Assembly: GCA_964489015.1 (NCBI GenBank)
Contig: CAZAXD010000025.1
Location: 1-28,189 of the forward strand
Source: JAPYWM01 sp964489015
Lineage (GTDB): Bacteria > Bacteroidota > Bacteroidia > SpSt-205
Length of the DNA: 28,189 bases
Reading direction: 5' to 3'
The notes under the pieces: model-generated
What the model was told of the DNA's origin: nothing
Database searches by the model: none
Seen by the model: the letters and a program-made list of their open reading frames with translations, nothing else
Position numbers and translations under genes: made by a program
Part shown: piece by piece, positions 6,239 through 14,881 of the stretch
How positions within the stretch are numbered: position 1 is the stretch's first letter
Layout of the letters: every line of letters begins with the position of its first letter

Positions 6239-8700
6239 AGCTGCTGACCTATCATAAAGTGCCAACGCGGTCCACCAAGCGGCAGACCCGACGGATCTCG
6301 CGCATCATCCAGCCCATACCCAAAATCCACGCCCAAAAGCCCAAACATCGGTAAAAAGACTCGTACGCCCGCCCCAAACGAGCGCTGAAGCTGAAGCGGG
6401 TTGAAGTCTTGAAGGCGCCCCCAAGCATTCCCCCCTTCCCCAAAAAGATGCACCCATAAGGTCGCCATCGGATTGAGCGAGATCGCCTGCCGAAGTTCTA
6501 TCGTAAACTTACTAAAGGCTAAAGAGCCGTTAGCCGGCCCGATAAAAGGCGAAGCGTACCCGCGCAGGGCTATAATCTCGCGCCCATCGATGTTAAAGCC
6601 TTGGATACCATCGCCTCCTACAAAAAACCGCTCAAAAGGCGAGAAGGGCACCTGCGGATTATAGCGCCCTAAGAGCCCCAAACGAAAGCGCGGCGCTAAA
6701 ACTAGATTTCCGGCAATGCGCCCATAAAACTGCGCATCCAGTCGCCATTTGTGAAACTCCAGAAGTCGCAAAGGATCGCGCTCTTGCCGATACCGAGCCC
6801 CTAAAAGGTAGGACCACGGGGGCGTGAGCTCGACAGAAAGCGTCAAGGCCGAACCCGAACGCGGATAGATCGGCGCGTCTAGACTCGTTCTATCAATAGT
6901 CTGACGTAGCGAAAAAATATTCACAAATACCGCATTATTGGTGCCAAGTAGCGCCAGGGCATTGCGAGCTGTGTAATACCGATAGCTAAAAGTCGTATAG
7001 CTTCGGAAAAAGTCGTCCGGAAAGCGAAGTCGCTTGCCTAGATCTAACGTCGAGCCAAATATGGAGAGGTAATAGTCCGAGAAGAGGGCGCGCTGAACCG
7101 AATAATAAGCAGAGAACCCCAGCGAATTAGGCTTTTTGCCACCAAACCAGGGATCGAGGAAGTTTATAGCATAATTCTGAAAGCCGACGCCATTGAGCTG
7201 GATCTGAATCCCAAACTGCTGGCCGTCTCCGGTGGGGAGTGGACGCCAGGCGCGCTTATTAGTAAGGCGGCTAAACGAGAAGTTATTGAAGCGTAGGCCT
7301 AACGTCAGGATGAGACCACCCCCAATGGGATTGCCATAGGCATCTCTAATACGACCTCCCCAGCCACCTTGTAAAAAGACCTGGTCAGAGGGCCGCTCCT
7401 CTAACAGAAACTTGAGATCCACAGCACCAGCGGCCGGGTCTGGTAAAGGGACGACTTGCGTTTTCTCTTGGTCAAAGTACCCTAGGCTAATCAGTTCGCG
7501 CTGGGTTCGGATGAGCGTGCTGCGACTAAACTTATCTCCAGGCAAGGTGCGAATCTCCCGAAGGATGACGCGGTCTCGCGTGCGGTCATTACCTGCTAGA
7601 AGGATTCGCCGATTGGTAGCCTGCGGCCCCTCGAAGACCCGCAGAACGAGGTCGACCGAGTCTTCGCCTACGATATGCTCGACCGGATCGACCCGAAAAA
7701 AGAGGTAGCCATTGTCGAGATAAAGAGAAGCCACATCACTGCCATTCGGGTCCATCTGCAAGCGACGCTCTAGAAGCTTGGGATTGTAGACATCCCCCGG
7801 TCGAATCCCTAAAATACGGCTCAGGGTCGTGGAATCATGAAGGGCATTTCCTTCCCACGTGATGCGACGAAAGTAGTACCGCCGCCCTTCATAGAGCTCC
7901 ACCTCGATCCGGAGGCGCCGAGCGCTCACCAGATACACCGTATCCCGCAGCACCTGGGCATCGCGGTAGCCTTTTGCGCGCATCTGCTCGACTAGGCGCT
8001 CTACGTCTTCTTCAAACTTCACCCGCTGAAAGGTCGAGCGCTTCCACACCCGGTATAGCCGGGCTTCTTTGGTTTCCTTGAGGGCGCGCTTGGCGCGCTT
8101 GACCGGAAAATGCGAAAGGCCCCGAAACTGTACCTCCGCTATTTTGGTACGAGGCCCACGCTTGACCCAGAAAATAACCTCAATCCCAGAGGGCTGTGTC
8201 GTATCGGACCGAATCTCGGTACGAACCTCCGCCTGGTAATAGCCCTTGCTTTGCAGGTAATTTTTGATGATACGCTGCGCGCGCTGCCGCTGCGACTCGG
8301 TAAAAATGGTACCCTTAATGAGGCCGATTTTCTCTTTGAGCTCCTTAGACTGGGTTTTAGACACCCCTCGAATGAGGTAACGGCTCAGACGGGGGCGCTC
8401 CACCACGCGAATGACAAGCCAGACTTTCGTATCCGTCAGACTGTCGGCATAAATGTCTACATCGCCAAAGAGCCCCTGCCGCCAGAGCTTTTTCACAGCA
8501 AGGGCTAAATCCTCGCCCGGAACGCGGATCTTTTGAGAGAGGTACAGTCCGCTAGCGATTTGTACGGCTTGCGGGTCCAGATACTGGATTCCTTCTACAC
8601 GGAGGCCCGCGATCTCGACCGAACGCGGCTCAAAAGCGGTCTGCGCTAAGACGAGGCTGAAACCTGCCCAAATCGCCGCTCGCGCTGCTGATAGGCCCAT
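6235..8700 (-). CDS. bamA: Outer-membrane protein assembly factor BamA
   Basis: An 821-residue Omp85 protein. Signal peptide MGLSAARAAIWAGFSLVLA with Gln next, then a series of POTRA domains about 28-420 (recognisable from repeats such as VEGIQYLDPQAV, FRGLSHFPVKRA, WEGNALHDSTTL), and a C-terminal 16-strand barrel about 430-821. The substrate-gating loop-6 motif is present as ALRGY near 700, following GFNIDGREI. The terminal strand ends HFMIGQQL, a typical barrel end. BamA inserts beta-barrel proteins into the outer membrane. The start lies 55 bases inside the end of uppS; this is the only start that gives a signal peptide. The stop overlaps the downstream ompH start. The linkage with uppS and ompH is conserved in Bacteroidota. 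Confidence 0.95.
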   Translation of the reverse strand: MGLSAARAAIWAGFSLVLAQTAFEPRSVEIAGLRVEGIQYLDPQAVQIASGLYLSQKIRVPGEDLALAVKKLWRQGLFGDVDIYADSLTDTKVWLVIRVVERPRLSRYLIRGVSKTQSKELKEKIGLIKGTIFTESQRQRAQRIIKNYLQSKGYYQAEVRTEIRSDTTQPSGIEVIFWVKRGPRTKIAEVQFRGLSHFPVKRAKRALKETKEARLYRVWKRSTFQRVKFEEDVERLVEQMRAKGYRDAQVLRDTVYLVSARRLRIEVELYEGRRYYFRRITWEGNALHDSTTLSRILGIRPGDVYNPKLLERRLQMDPNGSDVASLYLDNGYLFFRVDPVEHIVGEDSVDLVLRVFEGPQATNRRILLAGNDRTRDRVILREIRTLPGDKFSRSTLIRTQRELISLGYFDQEKTQVVPLPDPAAGAVDLKFLLEERPSDQVFLQGGWGGRIRDAYGNPIGGGLILTLGLRFNNFSFSRLTNKRAWRPLPTGDGQQFGIQIQLNGVGFQNYAINFLDPWFGGKKPNSLGFSAYYSVQRALFSDYYLSIFGSTLDLGKRLRFPDDFFRSYTTFSYRYYTARNALALLGTNNAVFVNIFSLRQTIDRTSLDAPIYPRSGSALTLSVELTPPWSYLLGARYRQERDPLRLLEFHKWRLDAQFYGRIAGNLVLAPRFRLGLLGRYNPQVPFSPFERFFVGGDGIQGFNIDGREIIALRGYASPFIGPANGSLAFSKFTIELRQAISLNPMATLWVHLFGEGGNAWGRLQDFNPLQLQRSFGAGVRVFLPMFGLLGVDFGYGLDDARDPSGLPLGGPRWHFMIGQQL

Positions 8701-9392
8701 ATAGCTTCGTAAAAGTGCATACGCCGAAAGTCAGGCCACAGTATCGGCGTAAAGTAAAACTCCGTGTACGCAATGTCCCATAGCAAAAAATTGCTAATTC
8801 GCTGCTCTCCGCTCGTGCGAATGAGGAGTTCGGGCTCTGGTAGGTCCCACGTCCACAAGTGAGCCTTAATATCACTCTCGCTGAGCCGAGCCGGGTCTAG
8901 GGAGCCTTGCTTGATAGCTTCTGCTAAGGCCCGCATCGCTCTAACAAGCTCCTGCTGACCGCCGTAGTTTAGAGCCAAGGTGAGCCGCAGACGCTTGCCT
9001 AAGGCCGTACGCACCATGGCCTGACTGAGGCGCTCCGGCAAAGGTGCCGGCAAGCCCTGCCAATCCCCGATAATCCCTAAGCGAACCTCATTCCGAATGA
9101 GACGCTCCTCCTCACTGTCTAGCACATAGCTCAGGAGCGTCATCAAAGCTTGGACCTCGGCTGCGGGCCGCTGCCAGTTTTCAGAAGAAAAAGCATACAA
9201 AGTCAGATACTTGACACCCACCTCGGCGGCTGCCTCTACAGCCTCCCGGACAGACTGGACAGCCGAGCGATGTCCCTCCACGCGACTCCGTCCGCGGGCG
9301 GCGGCCCACCGCCCGTTTCCGTCCATGATAATAGCCACGTGCCGAGGGATCCGCAGCGGATCAAGCCTCGCTAACCAATCCGCCTCTTGCAC
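8646..9392 (-). CDS. uppS: Isoprenyl transferase (undecaprenyl diphosphate synthase)
   Basis: A 248-residue cis-prenyltransferase. Motifs: VAIIMDGNGRWA (19-30) with the catalytic Asp24, the following RG and HR segment that binds the diphosphate, FSSENWQRP (about 67-75), LALNYGG, and the C-terminal region PELLIRTSGEQRISNFLLW with the conserved Arg residues and the WDIAYTEFYF strand. It condenses isopentenyl diphosphate onto farnesyl diphosphate to make the C55 lipid carrier used for peptidoglycan and surface polysaccharide, acting at the inner face of the cytoplasmic membrane. The start is a GTG at 9392, 3 bases after the stop of the porG-like gene. Its 3' end overlaps bamA by 55 bases, more than the usual 4 here. 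Confidence 0.95.
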   Translation of the reverse strand: MQEADWLARLDPLRIPRHVAIIMDGNGRWAAARGRSRVEGHRSAVQSVREAVEAAAEVGVKYLTLYAFSSENWQRPAAEVQALMTLLSYVLDSEEERLIRNEVRLGIIGDWQGLPAPLPERLSQAMVRTALGKRLRLTLALNYGGQQELVRAMRALAEAIKQGSLDPARLSESDIKAHLWTWDLPEPELLIRTSGEQRISNFLLWDIAYTEFYFTPILWPDFRRMHFYEAIWAYQQRERRFGQVSASS

Positions 9393-9395
9393 CGC

Positions 9396-10247
9396 TCAGC
9401 GAAACTTCGGACAACGCTCTCCGGGATCAATAATATACGTGACACTAAACCCGGTGTAGACGTACCAGTCTTTCTGATTGACGAAGCCGCGGACGTCATT
9501 CGCCGCAAAGCCACTACTTCCCTGCGTCACATAACCACTCCTATCCGCTAATCCAGCGGCTATAGGCCCCATTTGGGCCAGCATCAGGTTGGGCGGCGCA
9601 TAACGGTCGCTCACATCATCGAGATAATCCGTAAAGGTCTTACGCAGCCCTAGCTCAAACCACAGATCCCATTTACTGCTCAAGCGCCAGCGCGCCCCTA
9701 TCCCCATCGGTATGGAGATTTGCGTGAGGGCATAAGGCTTGGGATACGTCCGAGTGGGATCATTTAAGTACTGGCCCTCCGTACCCAAGGGCTGGAGTCG
9801 ATACCAGTTACCATCACTAGCCCTGGCCTTGGGATCAAAGTTGAATACAGCCACGCCTGCAAAAATGAGCGGCGAGAACTTAGGACGATAGCGATAAATC
9901 CGCGGATGCACAAAGAATTCATACATGAAAATTAGATGAAATTCCGTTATATGCGACCTAAAGTGAAGGTTTCGCCACTTTCGAAAGCGATCTACACTAA
10001 CAGAGTCAGCAGCCCCCATCCAGCCTTGCAAAAAGCCTAGTCGAGCCCGCAAGTGCGGATGAAAATTATAAATCAGATTGAACCCAAACCCGGGTTTGGT
10101 AAACTTGATGGTAAAATCATCATCCAGGTCACCTTTGTAATTGGTGATACCGACGGAAGGCCCCAGCGCTAAGTAACTTTTGTAGGAAGATCGGCGCTGT
10201 GCCCAAATGAGCGCCCCTGATAGGCTGATGAGCAGCAGAATGCGCAT
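9396..10247 (-). CDS. porG: PorG-like outer-membrane protein (DUF6089 family)
   Basis: A 283-residue outer-membrane barrel. Signal peptide MRILLLISLSGALIWA with Gln next, then LALGPSVGITNYKGDLDDDF, the characteristic start of the DUF6089/PorG family, where the NYxGDL segment is conserved. Alternating aromatic strands follow throughout. In Porphyromonas and Flavobacterium, PorG is a component of the T9SS periplasmic/outer-membrane ring. Position directly upstream of uppS-bamA-ompH-murI is the usual Bacteroidota context and supports the call. DUF6089 paralogues not in the T9SS exist, so the symbol is a homology-level assignment. An in-frame ATG at 10295 lies inside the upstream gene and would place 16 residues before the signal peptide, so 10247 is preferred. 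Confidence 0.78.
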   Translation of the reverse strand: MRILLLISLSGALIWAQRRSSYKSYLALGPSVGITNYKGDLDDDFTIKFTKPGFGFNLIYNFHPHLRARLGFLQGWMGAADSVSVDRFRKWRNLHFRSHITEFHLIFMYEFFVHPRIYRYRPKFSPLIFAGVAVFNFDPKARASDGNWYRLQPLGTEGQYLNDPTRTYPKPYALTQISIPMGIGARWRLSSKWDLWFELGLRKTFTDYLDDVSDRYAPPNLMLAQMGPIAAGLADRSGYVTQGSSGFAANDVRGFVNQKDWYVYTGFSVTYIIDPGERCPKFR

Positions 10248-10254
10248 ACCAGTA

Positions 10255-10262
10255 CAAAGTAA
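10255..10262 (-). promoter_or_regulatory. Weak -7-like box (TTACTTTG) before porG-like gene
   Basis: One mismatch to TAnnTTTG, 7 bases before the ATG at 10247, in the 34-base gap after the methyltransferase-like gene. The spacing is longer than at the other leaders, so an internal promoter here is possible but uncertain. Confidence 0.3.
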
Positions 10263-10281
10263 AGAAGTTTTTGACAAATGC

Positions 10282-10872
10282 TCAAAAAGGGACACTTAGG
10301 CTAGTCCGCTCCCAGGCAGCCAGAAAGATGGCATTTTCCCAGATGTGTCGCTTGTACACGCAGGGAAAAACCCTTTCCAGCCGGTCCTTGAGAAGCCTCT
10401 GTTGGGTAGGCAAAACGATATTCCAGAGTAAAATCCCAACCGAATTTAGGCGTTTGGCCAGGCTTTGCACAAAATCAAGCTCTAAGAGCTGAGGCGGGAC
10501 GGTTTTCTCTTCAAAAGCATCGACAAAAATGCCATCGTAGACGCCGGCGAGGTTGGTGAGGGCTGTAGCCGCATCGTCTAGGATTAGCTCATAAGGCAGG
10601 GGCAGTTCGTAATGGGTTTGCTGCAAGCGAACCATATCGGGGTCTCTCTCCACGATGGTAAGATGGGTCGGAGGCGGGGCACCGGTACGGGCTAGGATCT
10701 GCATGAGTGACGCCCCCATTCCTAGCAGCAGTACACGCTCCCAAGGCCGCCCTGCCAGAGCGAATCCTTCAAAAGCCTTTTCCCAGGCGATTCTCAGACG
10801 TCCCCCGACATAATCCACCGCCTCGCCGCTGATCACGAGCTCCCCCCGTCGGCACTCTAGGCGGTACTTCAT
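10282..10872 (-). CDS. Spermidine synthase-like SAM-fold protein
   Basis: A 196-residue Rossmann-fold protein of the spermidine synthase/methyltransferase superfamily. The glycine-rich nucleotide loop is VLLLGMGASLMQIL (about 47-60), the acidic residue ending strand 2 is in TIVERDPDMV (about 72-81), and a Asp-Asp-Ala segment (ILDDAATAL) followed by YDGIFVDAF resembles the spermidine synthase core. It is much shorter than SpeE (about 280 residues), lacks most of the N-terminal beta domain, and no speD or other polyamine gene is nearby, so polyamine synthesis should not be assumed. The ATG overlaps the smc stop by 4 bases, implying coupled translation. The substrate is unknown. Confidence 0.7.
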   Translation of the reverse strand: MKYRLECRRGELVISGEAVDYVGGRLRIAWEKAFEGFALAGRPWERVLLLGMGASLMQILARTGAPPPTHLTIVERDPDMVRLQQTHYELPLPYELILDDAATALTNLAGVYDGIFVDAFEEKTVPPQLLELDFVQSLAKRLNSVGILLWNIVLPTQQRLLKDRLERVFPCVYKRHIWENAIFLAAWERTSLSVPF

Positions 10873-13800
10873 GCTGCCGAGACCTGCGCTACGGCCTCCG
10901 CGAGTTCGACCCCCAAAACAGCGCTCACGCCAGGCTCAGGCATCGTTACGCCGTAAAGCAATTCGCAGTGGGCCATGGTCGTTTTATTGTGGGTGATGAC
11001 TAATATCTGCCTATTCTGCGAAAAGTGTCGCAGCAAAGCCCCAAACTTACCGGCGTTGTAGTCGTCTAAGGGTGCATCTACTTCGTCTAATACACACAAA
11101 GCCGAAGGCCGTATACTAAAGGTGGCAAAAAGCAGGGCCAAGACTGTCAGAGCCTTTTCGCCGCCAGAAAGCTGCTGAATAGAAAGCGGACGTTTGCCTT
11201 TGGGTCGCGCTAGGATTTCAATGTCGCTCGTGAGGGGATTAGCGGGATCAACTAGGACAAGGTCGCATATATCATCACCCATGAAAAGCTGGCGGAAAAG
11301 CGCCACAAAGGCGGAGCGTACGGCCTCAAAGGTCTGAGCAAATTGAGTCTGGGCTTCTCGATCTAGCTGATGCAAAAGGCGTTCGAGCTGACTAAGGGCC
11401 TCCTCGATATCGCGCTTTTCGGCGCTTAGGATCTTTTCGCGGTCGCGGTGCTGATCTAGGTTCTGCTTTGCTTCGAAGTTGAGCTCCCCTAGGGTGCTCA
11501 TCTGCTGACGCAGGCTTTCGAGGCGCGCTTCCACCTCTTCTTTTTTGAGGCGAGTAGCCTCCGAAAGGGTTAGGGCTTGCGGGGATAGCGCAAGTTCTAC
11601 GCTAAGGCGCTGTTCTAAGAGGGCTATTTGCGCTTGATACTCGGAACGACGCAGGGCTAACCGGCTCTGCTTATCTCGCAGGGTCTGCTGCTGCGCTATC
11701 AGCGTCGCCAGGGCGGATTGGTGCTGGGCGTGAGCCTTCTCTAACGTATCAAGCTCAGCTAACTGTTGAGCTTGGCGCGTCTCTAGGGCCGAAATCTGCT
11801 GTGCCAAGGTTTGAAGCTCTGCCGTCAGCTGCTGTAAGCGCGCTTGCGCTTCCGCCCGTTGCTTCTGAAGCCGCTCTTCTTCTACGGTGATGAAGGATAG
11901 CCGCTTGCGCACCTCTTCGAGCTGCTGAGCAAGGAGCTTTTGGTGACGCTCTTCCTGCTTAAGTCGCTCCTCTAAGCGGGCAGCCCGATACCGCAAATCA
12001 TGGGTACTGGCCTGCGCTGCACGAAGCTGCTCTTCTAGAGCTTTCTGCCTCTCCAGAGCTTGCGTAATCTGGTTTGAGAGGTGTGCAGCCTGTTCTTGAA
12101 GCTGGGTCTCCTGGCGCTCTAGATCAACCACATCGGCCTGATGCCGGGTCTCTTCCGCCTGCAGTTCTAGAAGTCGACTCTGGCGACTTTCGAAGCTTTT
12201 CTGCACATCGCGCAAACGATGAGCGGTAATCTCCAACTGCTTTTCAAGCTTAGCCTTTTCTTCTCGCGCCTTCTGCACGGCCTGCGCTGCAGCCTCGACA
12301 GGAAGATCGGCTAAGGCCGACTGGGTAGTCTTTAGCTCCTGCTCAAGCTGGGCTAACCTGCTTGCCAGTTCGGTTTCCTGCTCGCGCAGGTGGGCAATGC
12401 GATGAGGCAGGCCGATATGGGCAGTTTTGAGCGTGCCTAGGTGATATACAATACCCGTGGGTGTGTATAACCGCTGAGTAGCCCGCTCAAATAACCTTAT
12501 ACCCTGAGGCAGCAGGGCTGCCGGGACCTGCTCTAAAACCCAGACATCCCCCCATAAAGCCGCTGCAAGCCCCTCAAAGCCCGGGAGAACTCTTAGACAA
12601 CTAGGCCACCAGGTGGCTGACTCTACAGCAGGGGGGGCTTGCGGACTCGTATCATAGGCTGCCCTAATGACGCGGAAAAACCCCTCCCTTTCACGGCTGA
12701 TGCGGGCCTGAAGCTCCGCCCAGACCGCCTCATCCCGAATACACAACGTAGGAGGCTCTAGCCGTAAAAGTAGTGCCAGTAGGCTTAGATCCGACTCCTC
12801 CGCATAAAAGATTTCCTCTAATCGGAATGCCCGATCGGTCCATCGGATAAGCCATTGCCTTAGCCACTCTGGCCAATCGGAGGCTTGCTTACGCAGACTC
12901 TCCAGCACTTGTCTCTCGGAGGCGAGTGAGCGGCGCTGCACTTCGTGCTGGCTGATGGTCTGCCGCACCCGTTCTAACGCTTGCTTGAGCCGCTGCTGCT
13001 CGCCAAGCCATTTATCATAAGCGGCTTGGGCTTCTGTTAGGCGGTCTGTACAGGTAGCGAGCCCCTGCTGGAGGCTTGTCTGCTGCGCAGCAAGGCTCTC
13101 GTGCTCCGCCTGTAAGGTTGCAAGATCCTTTTGGAGCGTCTCCCGCTCCTTAGCTAAAGCAGCTTGCCAGGTCTGCCGCTTTTGCTTCTCTAGACGAAGC
13201 GCCTGCAGCTTATGGGCTAAGCTTTCTTGCTGCTCCCGAAGGCGGTGTAACGCAGCTTGAATCTGCTTGAGAGCCTGCTGATCGGCCGTAAGCTTCTGGG
13301 TGGCCGACTCTAATGCCGCTTGTATCTCCAGGCTTTCCGCCTGCAAGGCCTTCAGGTGGTCGCTATTTTGGGTCTGCTGGGCCAGAAGCTCTGTCCGCTG
13401 ACGCGCCCGGTGAACGGCTTCCTCAGCTAGGCGCTCAAGCTGGGCCGTACACTGGGCGAGCCGCTCCGTTATCCGGGCCTGCTCTTGCGTCAAACGCTCC
13501 CGGCTCTGTAGATAGGTTTTGTGCGCAGCCTCAGCCATCCGCAGCTTTTCCCGGAGTGTCTCTAGCGCCGTGGGGTCGACCTGACCTTGCCTTAGACCTA
13601 TCTCCCGCAAAAGAACCTGTAACTCCTTGTCGATAGCTTCCTCTTCCTTAGCCAGATTAGCAAGCTGCTTGTGATAATGAACAAGCTCTCCCGCAATATA
13701 CTGCTGAAGGAGCGAACGGTACTGGCTTCGCAGCTCTTGATACTTCTCCACGCGGGCAGCCTGTTTTTCGAGCTCTAAAATTTGCTTTTGCAAGGAAACA

Positions 13801-14366
13801 AGGAGGTTATCGAGGCTGGTCAGGGATTGCCGGGTCTTCTCGATTTCCACGAGGAGCTCTCGGCGCTGGTGGTGATACTTTTCTATACCAGCTAAAGACT
13901 CGAGGAGAGCGCGACGGGCACCGGCGCGATCATGAATCAGGGCTTCGATCTGCCCCCCATCCAAGATACTCTGGGGCGAAAGGCCCAACTGCCAGAAATA
14001 CTCCAGAAAATCCTTGAGCCTAGCCGCTGTTCCATTGAGAAGGTATTCGGCTTCTCCACTTCGATGGACCCGGCGGGTAAAGGTCAGACGCGGCCACTCG
14101 GGCGAAAAGCCCACTATCTCTAACGAGACTTCGGCGTAAGGGAGCGGCTTACGGCGAGCGGAGCCGTTGAAGATAAGCTCTTCAGACTTTTCGACCCGAA
14201 GTAAGCGGCTCTTAGGCTGGCCAGTAATCCAACGAAGGGCATCCGCAATATTCGATTTACCACAGCCATTGGGCCCTACGATGCCGATTAGCCCCTGCTC
14301 GAGAGGAAGGTGAACCGGATCCGCAAAGCTCTTGAAGCCCCGCAGGGCTAACGACCGAATACGCAC
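10869..14366 (-). CDS. smc: Chromosome segregation protein SMC
   Basis: A 1165-residue SMC ATPase that, with ScpA and ScpB (not in this window), loops and condenses the chromosome. Walker A GPNGCGKS at 31-38, two long coiled coils about 165-500 and 660-1000, a hinge about 510-655, the ABC signature LSGGEK near 1066-1071 and Walker B CVLDEVDAP near 1091-1099, followed by ITHNK. Length and order are normal for bacterial SMC. The start is a GTG at 14366, giving MRIRSLALRGFKSF, the standard N-terminus. An exact TACTTTTG promoter box lies 5 bases upstream, so the mRNA is predicted to be leaderless with a GTG start. It heads the long minus-strand run that ends at murI. Confidence 0.96.
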   Translation of the reverse strand: MRIRSLALRGFKSFADPVHLPLEQGLIGIVGPNGCGKSNIADALRWITGQPKSRLLRVEKSEELIFNGSARRKPLPYAEVSLEIVGFSPEWPRLTFTRRVHRSGEAEYLLNGTAARLKDFLEYFWQLGLSPQSILDGGQIEALIHDRAGARRALLESLAGIEKYHHQRRELLVEIEKTRQSLTSLDNLLVSLQKQILELEKQAARVEKYQELRSQYRSLLQQYIAGELVHYHKQLANLAKEEEAIDKELQVLLREIGLRQGQVDPTALETLREKLRMAEAAHKTYLQSRERLTQEQARITERLAQCTAQLERLAEEAVHRARQRTELLAQQTQNSDHLKALQAESLEIQAALESATQKLTADQQALKQIQAALHRLREQQESLAHKLQALRLEKQKRQTWQAALAKERETLQKDLATLQAEHESLAAQQTSLQQGLATCTDRLTEAQAAYDKWLGEQQRLKQALERVRQTISQHEVQRRSLASERQVLESLRKQASDWPEWLRQWLIRWTDRAFRLEEIFYAEESDLSLLALLLRLEPPTLCIRDEAVWAELQARISREREGFFRVIRAAYDTSPQAPPAVESATWWPSCLRVLPGFEGLAAALWGDVWVLEQVPAALLPQGIRLFERATQRLYTPTGIVYHLGTLKTAHIGLPHRIAHLREQETELASRLAQLEQELKTTQSALADLPVEAAAQAVQKAREEKAKLEKQLEITAHRLRDVQKSFESRQSRLLELQAEETRHQADVVDLERQETQLQEQAAHLSNQITQALERQKALEEQLRAAQASTHDLRYRAARLEERLKQEERHQKLLAQQLEEVRKRLSFITVEEERLQKQRAEAQARLQQLTAELQTLAQQISALETRQAQQLAELDTLEKAHAQHQSALATLIAQQQTLRDKQSRLALRRSEYQAQIALLEQRLSVELALSPQALTLSEATRLKKEEVEARLESLRQQMSTLGELNFEAKQNLDQHRDREKILSAEKRDIEEALSQLERLLHQLDREAQTQFAQTFEAVRSAFVALFRQLFMGDDICDLVLVDPANPLTSDIEILARPKGKRPLSIQQLSGGEKALTVLALLFATFSIRPSALCVLDEVDAPLDDYNAGKFGALLRHFSQNRQILVITHNKTTMAHCELLYGVTMPEPGVSAVLGVELAEAVAQVSAA

Positions 14367-14371
14367 AACGT

Positions 14372-14379
14372 CAAAAGTA
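14372..14379 (-). promoter_or_regulatory. Bacteroidota -7 box (TACTTTTG) for smc and the downstream run
   Basis: An exact TAnnTTTG on the minus strand, followed by ACGTT and the GTG start of smc. No recognisable -33 TTTG is found at the usual distance. It is the only candidate promoter seen at the head of the 10.6-kb smc-to-murI run. Confidence 0.65.
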
Positions 14380-14408
14380 GAACACCCACCGGGCTGACGG
14401 TCTTGTAC

Positions 14409-14417
14409 TTATCCACA
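14409..14417 (+). other. Perfect DnaA box TTATCCACA
   Basis: A nine-base exact match to the high-affinity DnaA box, located about 30 bp upstream of the smc promoter box in non-coding DNA. A single box with no AT-rich unwinding region does not make an origin. It could let DnaA influence smc transcription, or be chance. Confidence 0.4.
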
Positions 14418-14465
14418 GCCTTTAGGCACCCATAAAGTGCCATCTGGTCCGGTCAGCGCTTCCAC

Positions 14466-14873
14466 CTAGCCTGATTGAGCCAAAAACCCCATGTACCAAG
14501 CCGCTAATGCATCATAGACATCGATCAGAGACGGCCACTGGGCCAGGATCTCAGGAGAAAGTATCTGAGAAAAGGCCCGCCTTGACCGACGACAGGGTCT
14601 TTTTGCGAAGGCCCCAGTGATGATAGAGCGCCCAAGGAAAGGTCTCATAGAAGACAGGCCAAACACCCCGCCCGGACAGCGCCGCCCTGAGCGCTTCCGC
14701 TCGAAGCCGCAGTAGCCGCATCGCCGGCTAAGTGAGCGGCAGCACAGAAAAGCCCCGCTTTCGCAAAAGCTTGTCACACGTGCGAAACGCCTCAGCTCCT
14801 CCACAAGATTCGCACCCCAGACGATCGCAGACGGGCGGCGCAGCGACGCAACCGGATCTAAGCCAGCCCACAT
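14466..14873 (-). pseudogene. Degraded DUF429 (RNase H-like) gene remnant
   Basis: Three pieces of one family lie in two different frames. Frame A from the ATG at 14873 reads MWAGLDPVASLRRPSAIVWG, like the DUF429 N-terminus. From about 14793 to 14560 the similarity moves to another frame: CDKLLRKRGFSVLPLT, a TAG at 14728-14730, then PAMRLLRLRAEALR and FYETFPWALYHHWGL, matching the central DUF429 motif with its acidic residue. Frame A resumes with DVYDALAAWYMGFLA and stops at 14466. DUF429 proteins are predicted RNase H-fold nucleases of about 200-250 residues; only about 135 codons remain, so there is also an internal loss. The frame-A reading in the middle is Arg/Cys-rich and unlike a protein. 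At least two frameshifts and one stop are required, so the gene is dead unless the assembly is wrong here. Confidence 0.72.
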
Positions 14874-14881
14874 AAGTTTTG

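Noticed and set aside
8110..8508. A 132-codon plus-strand frame antisense to bamA
   Set aside because: It overlaps well-supported POTRA coding sequence and shows no family resemblance, start signal or hydrophobic pattern.
13313..13636. A 107-codon plus-strand frame inside smc
   Set aside because: It is antisense to the SMC coiled coil, Pro/Gly/Ala/Arg-rich with no recognisable domain or promoter; a shadow of the high-GC coding strand.
14425..14441. Hairpin GGCAC-N7-GTGCC as a terminator
   Set aside because: The stem is only 5 bp, there is no T-run, and it lies upstream of smc and downstream of a pseudogene; likely fortuitous.
14380..14465. Replication origin near the DnaA box
   Set aside because: Only one box was found, there is no AT-rich stretch or box cluster, and dnaA, dnaN, gyrB or rpmH are not nearby.
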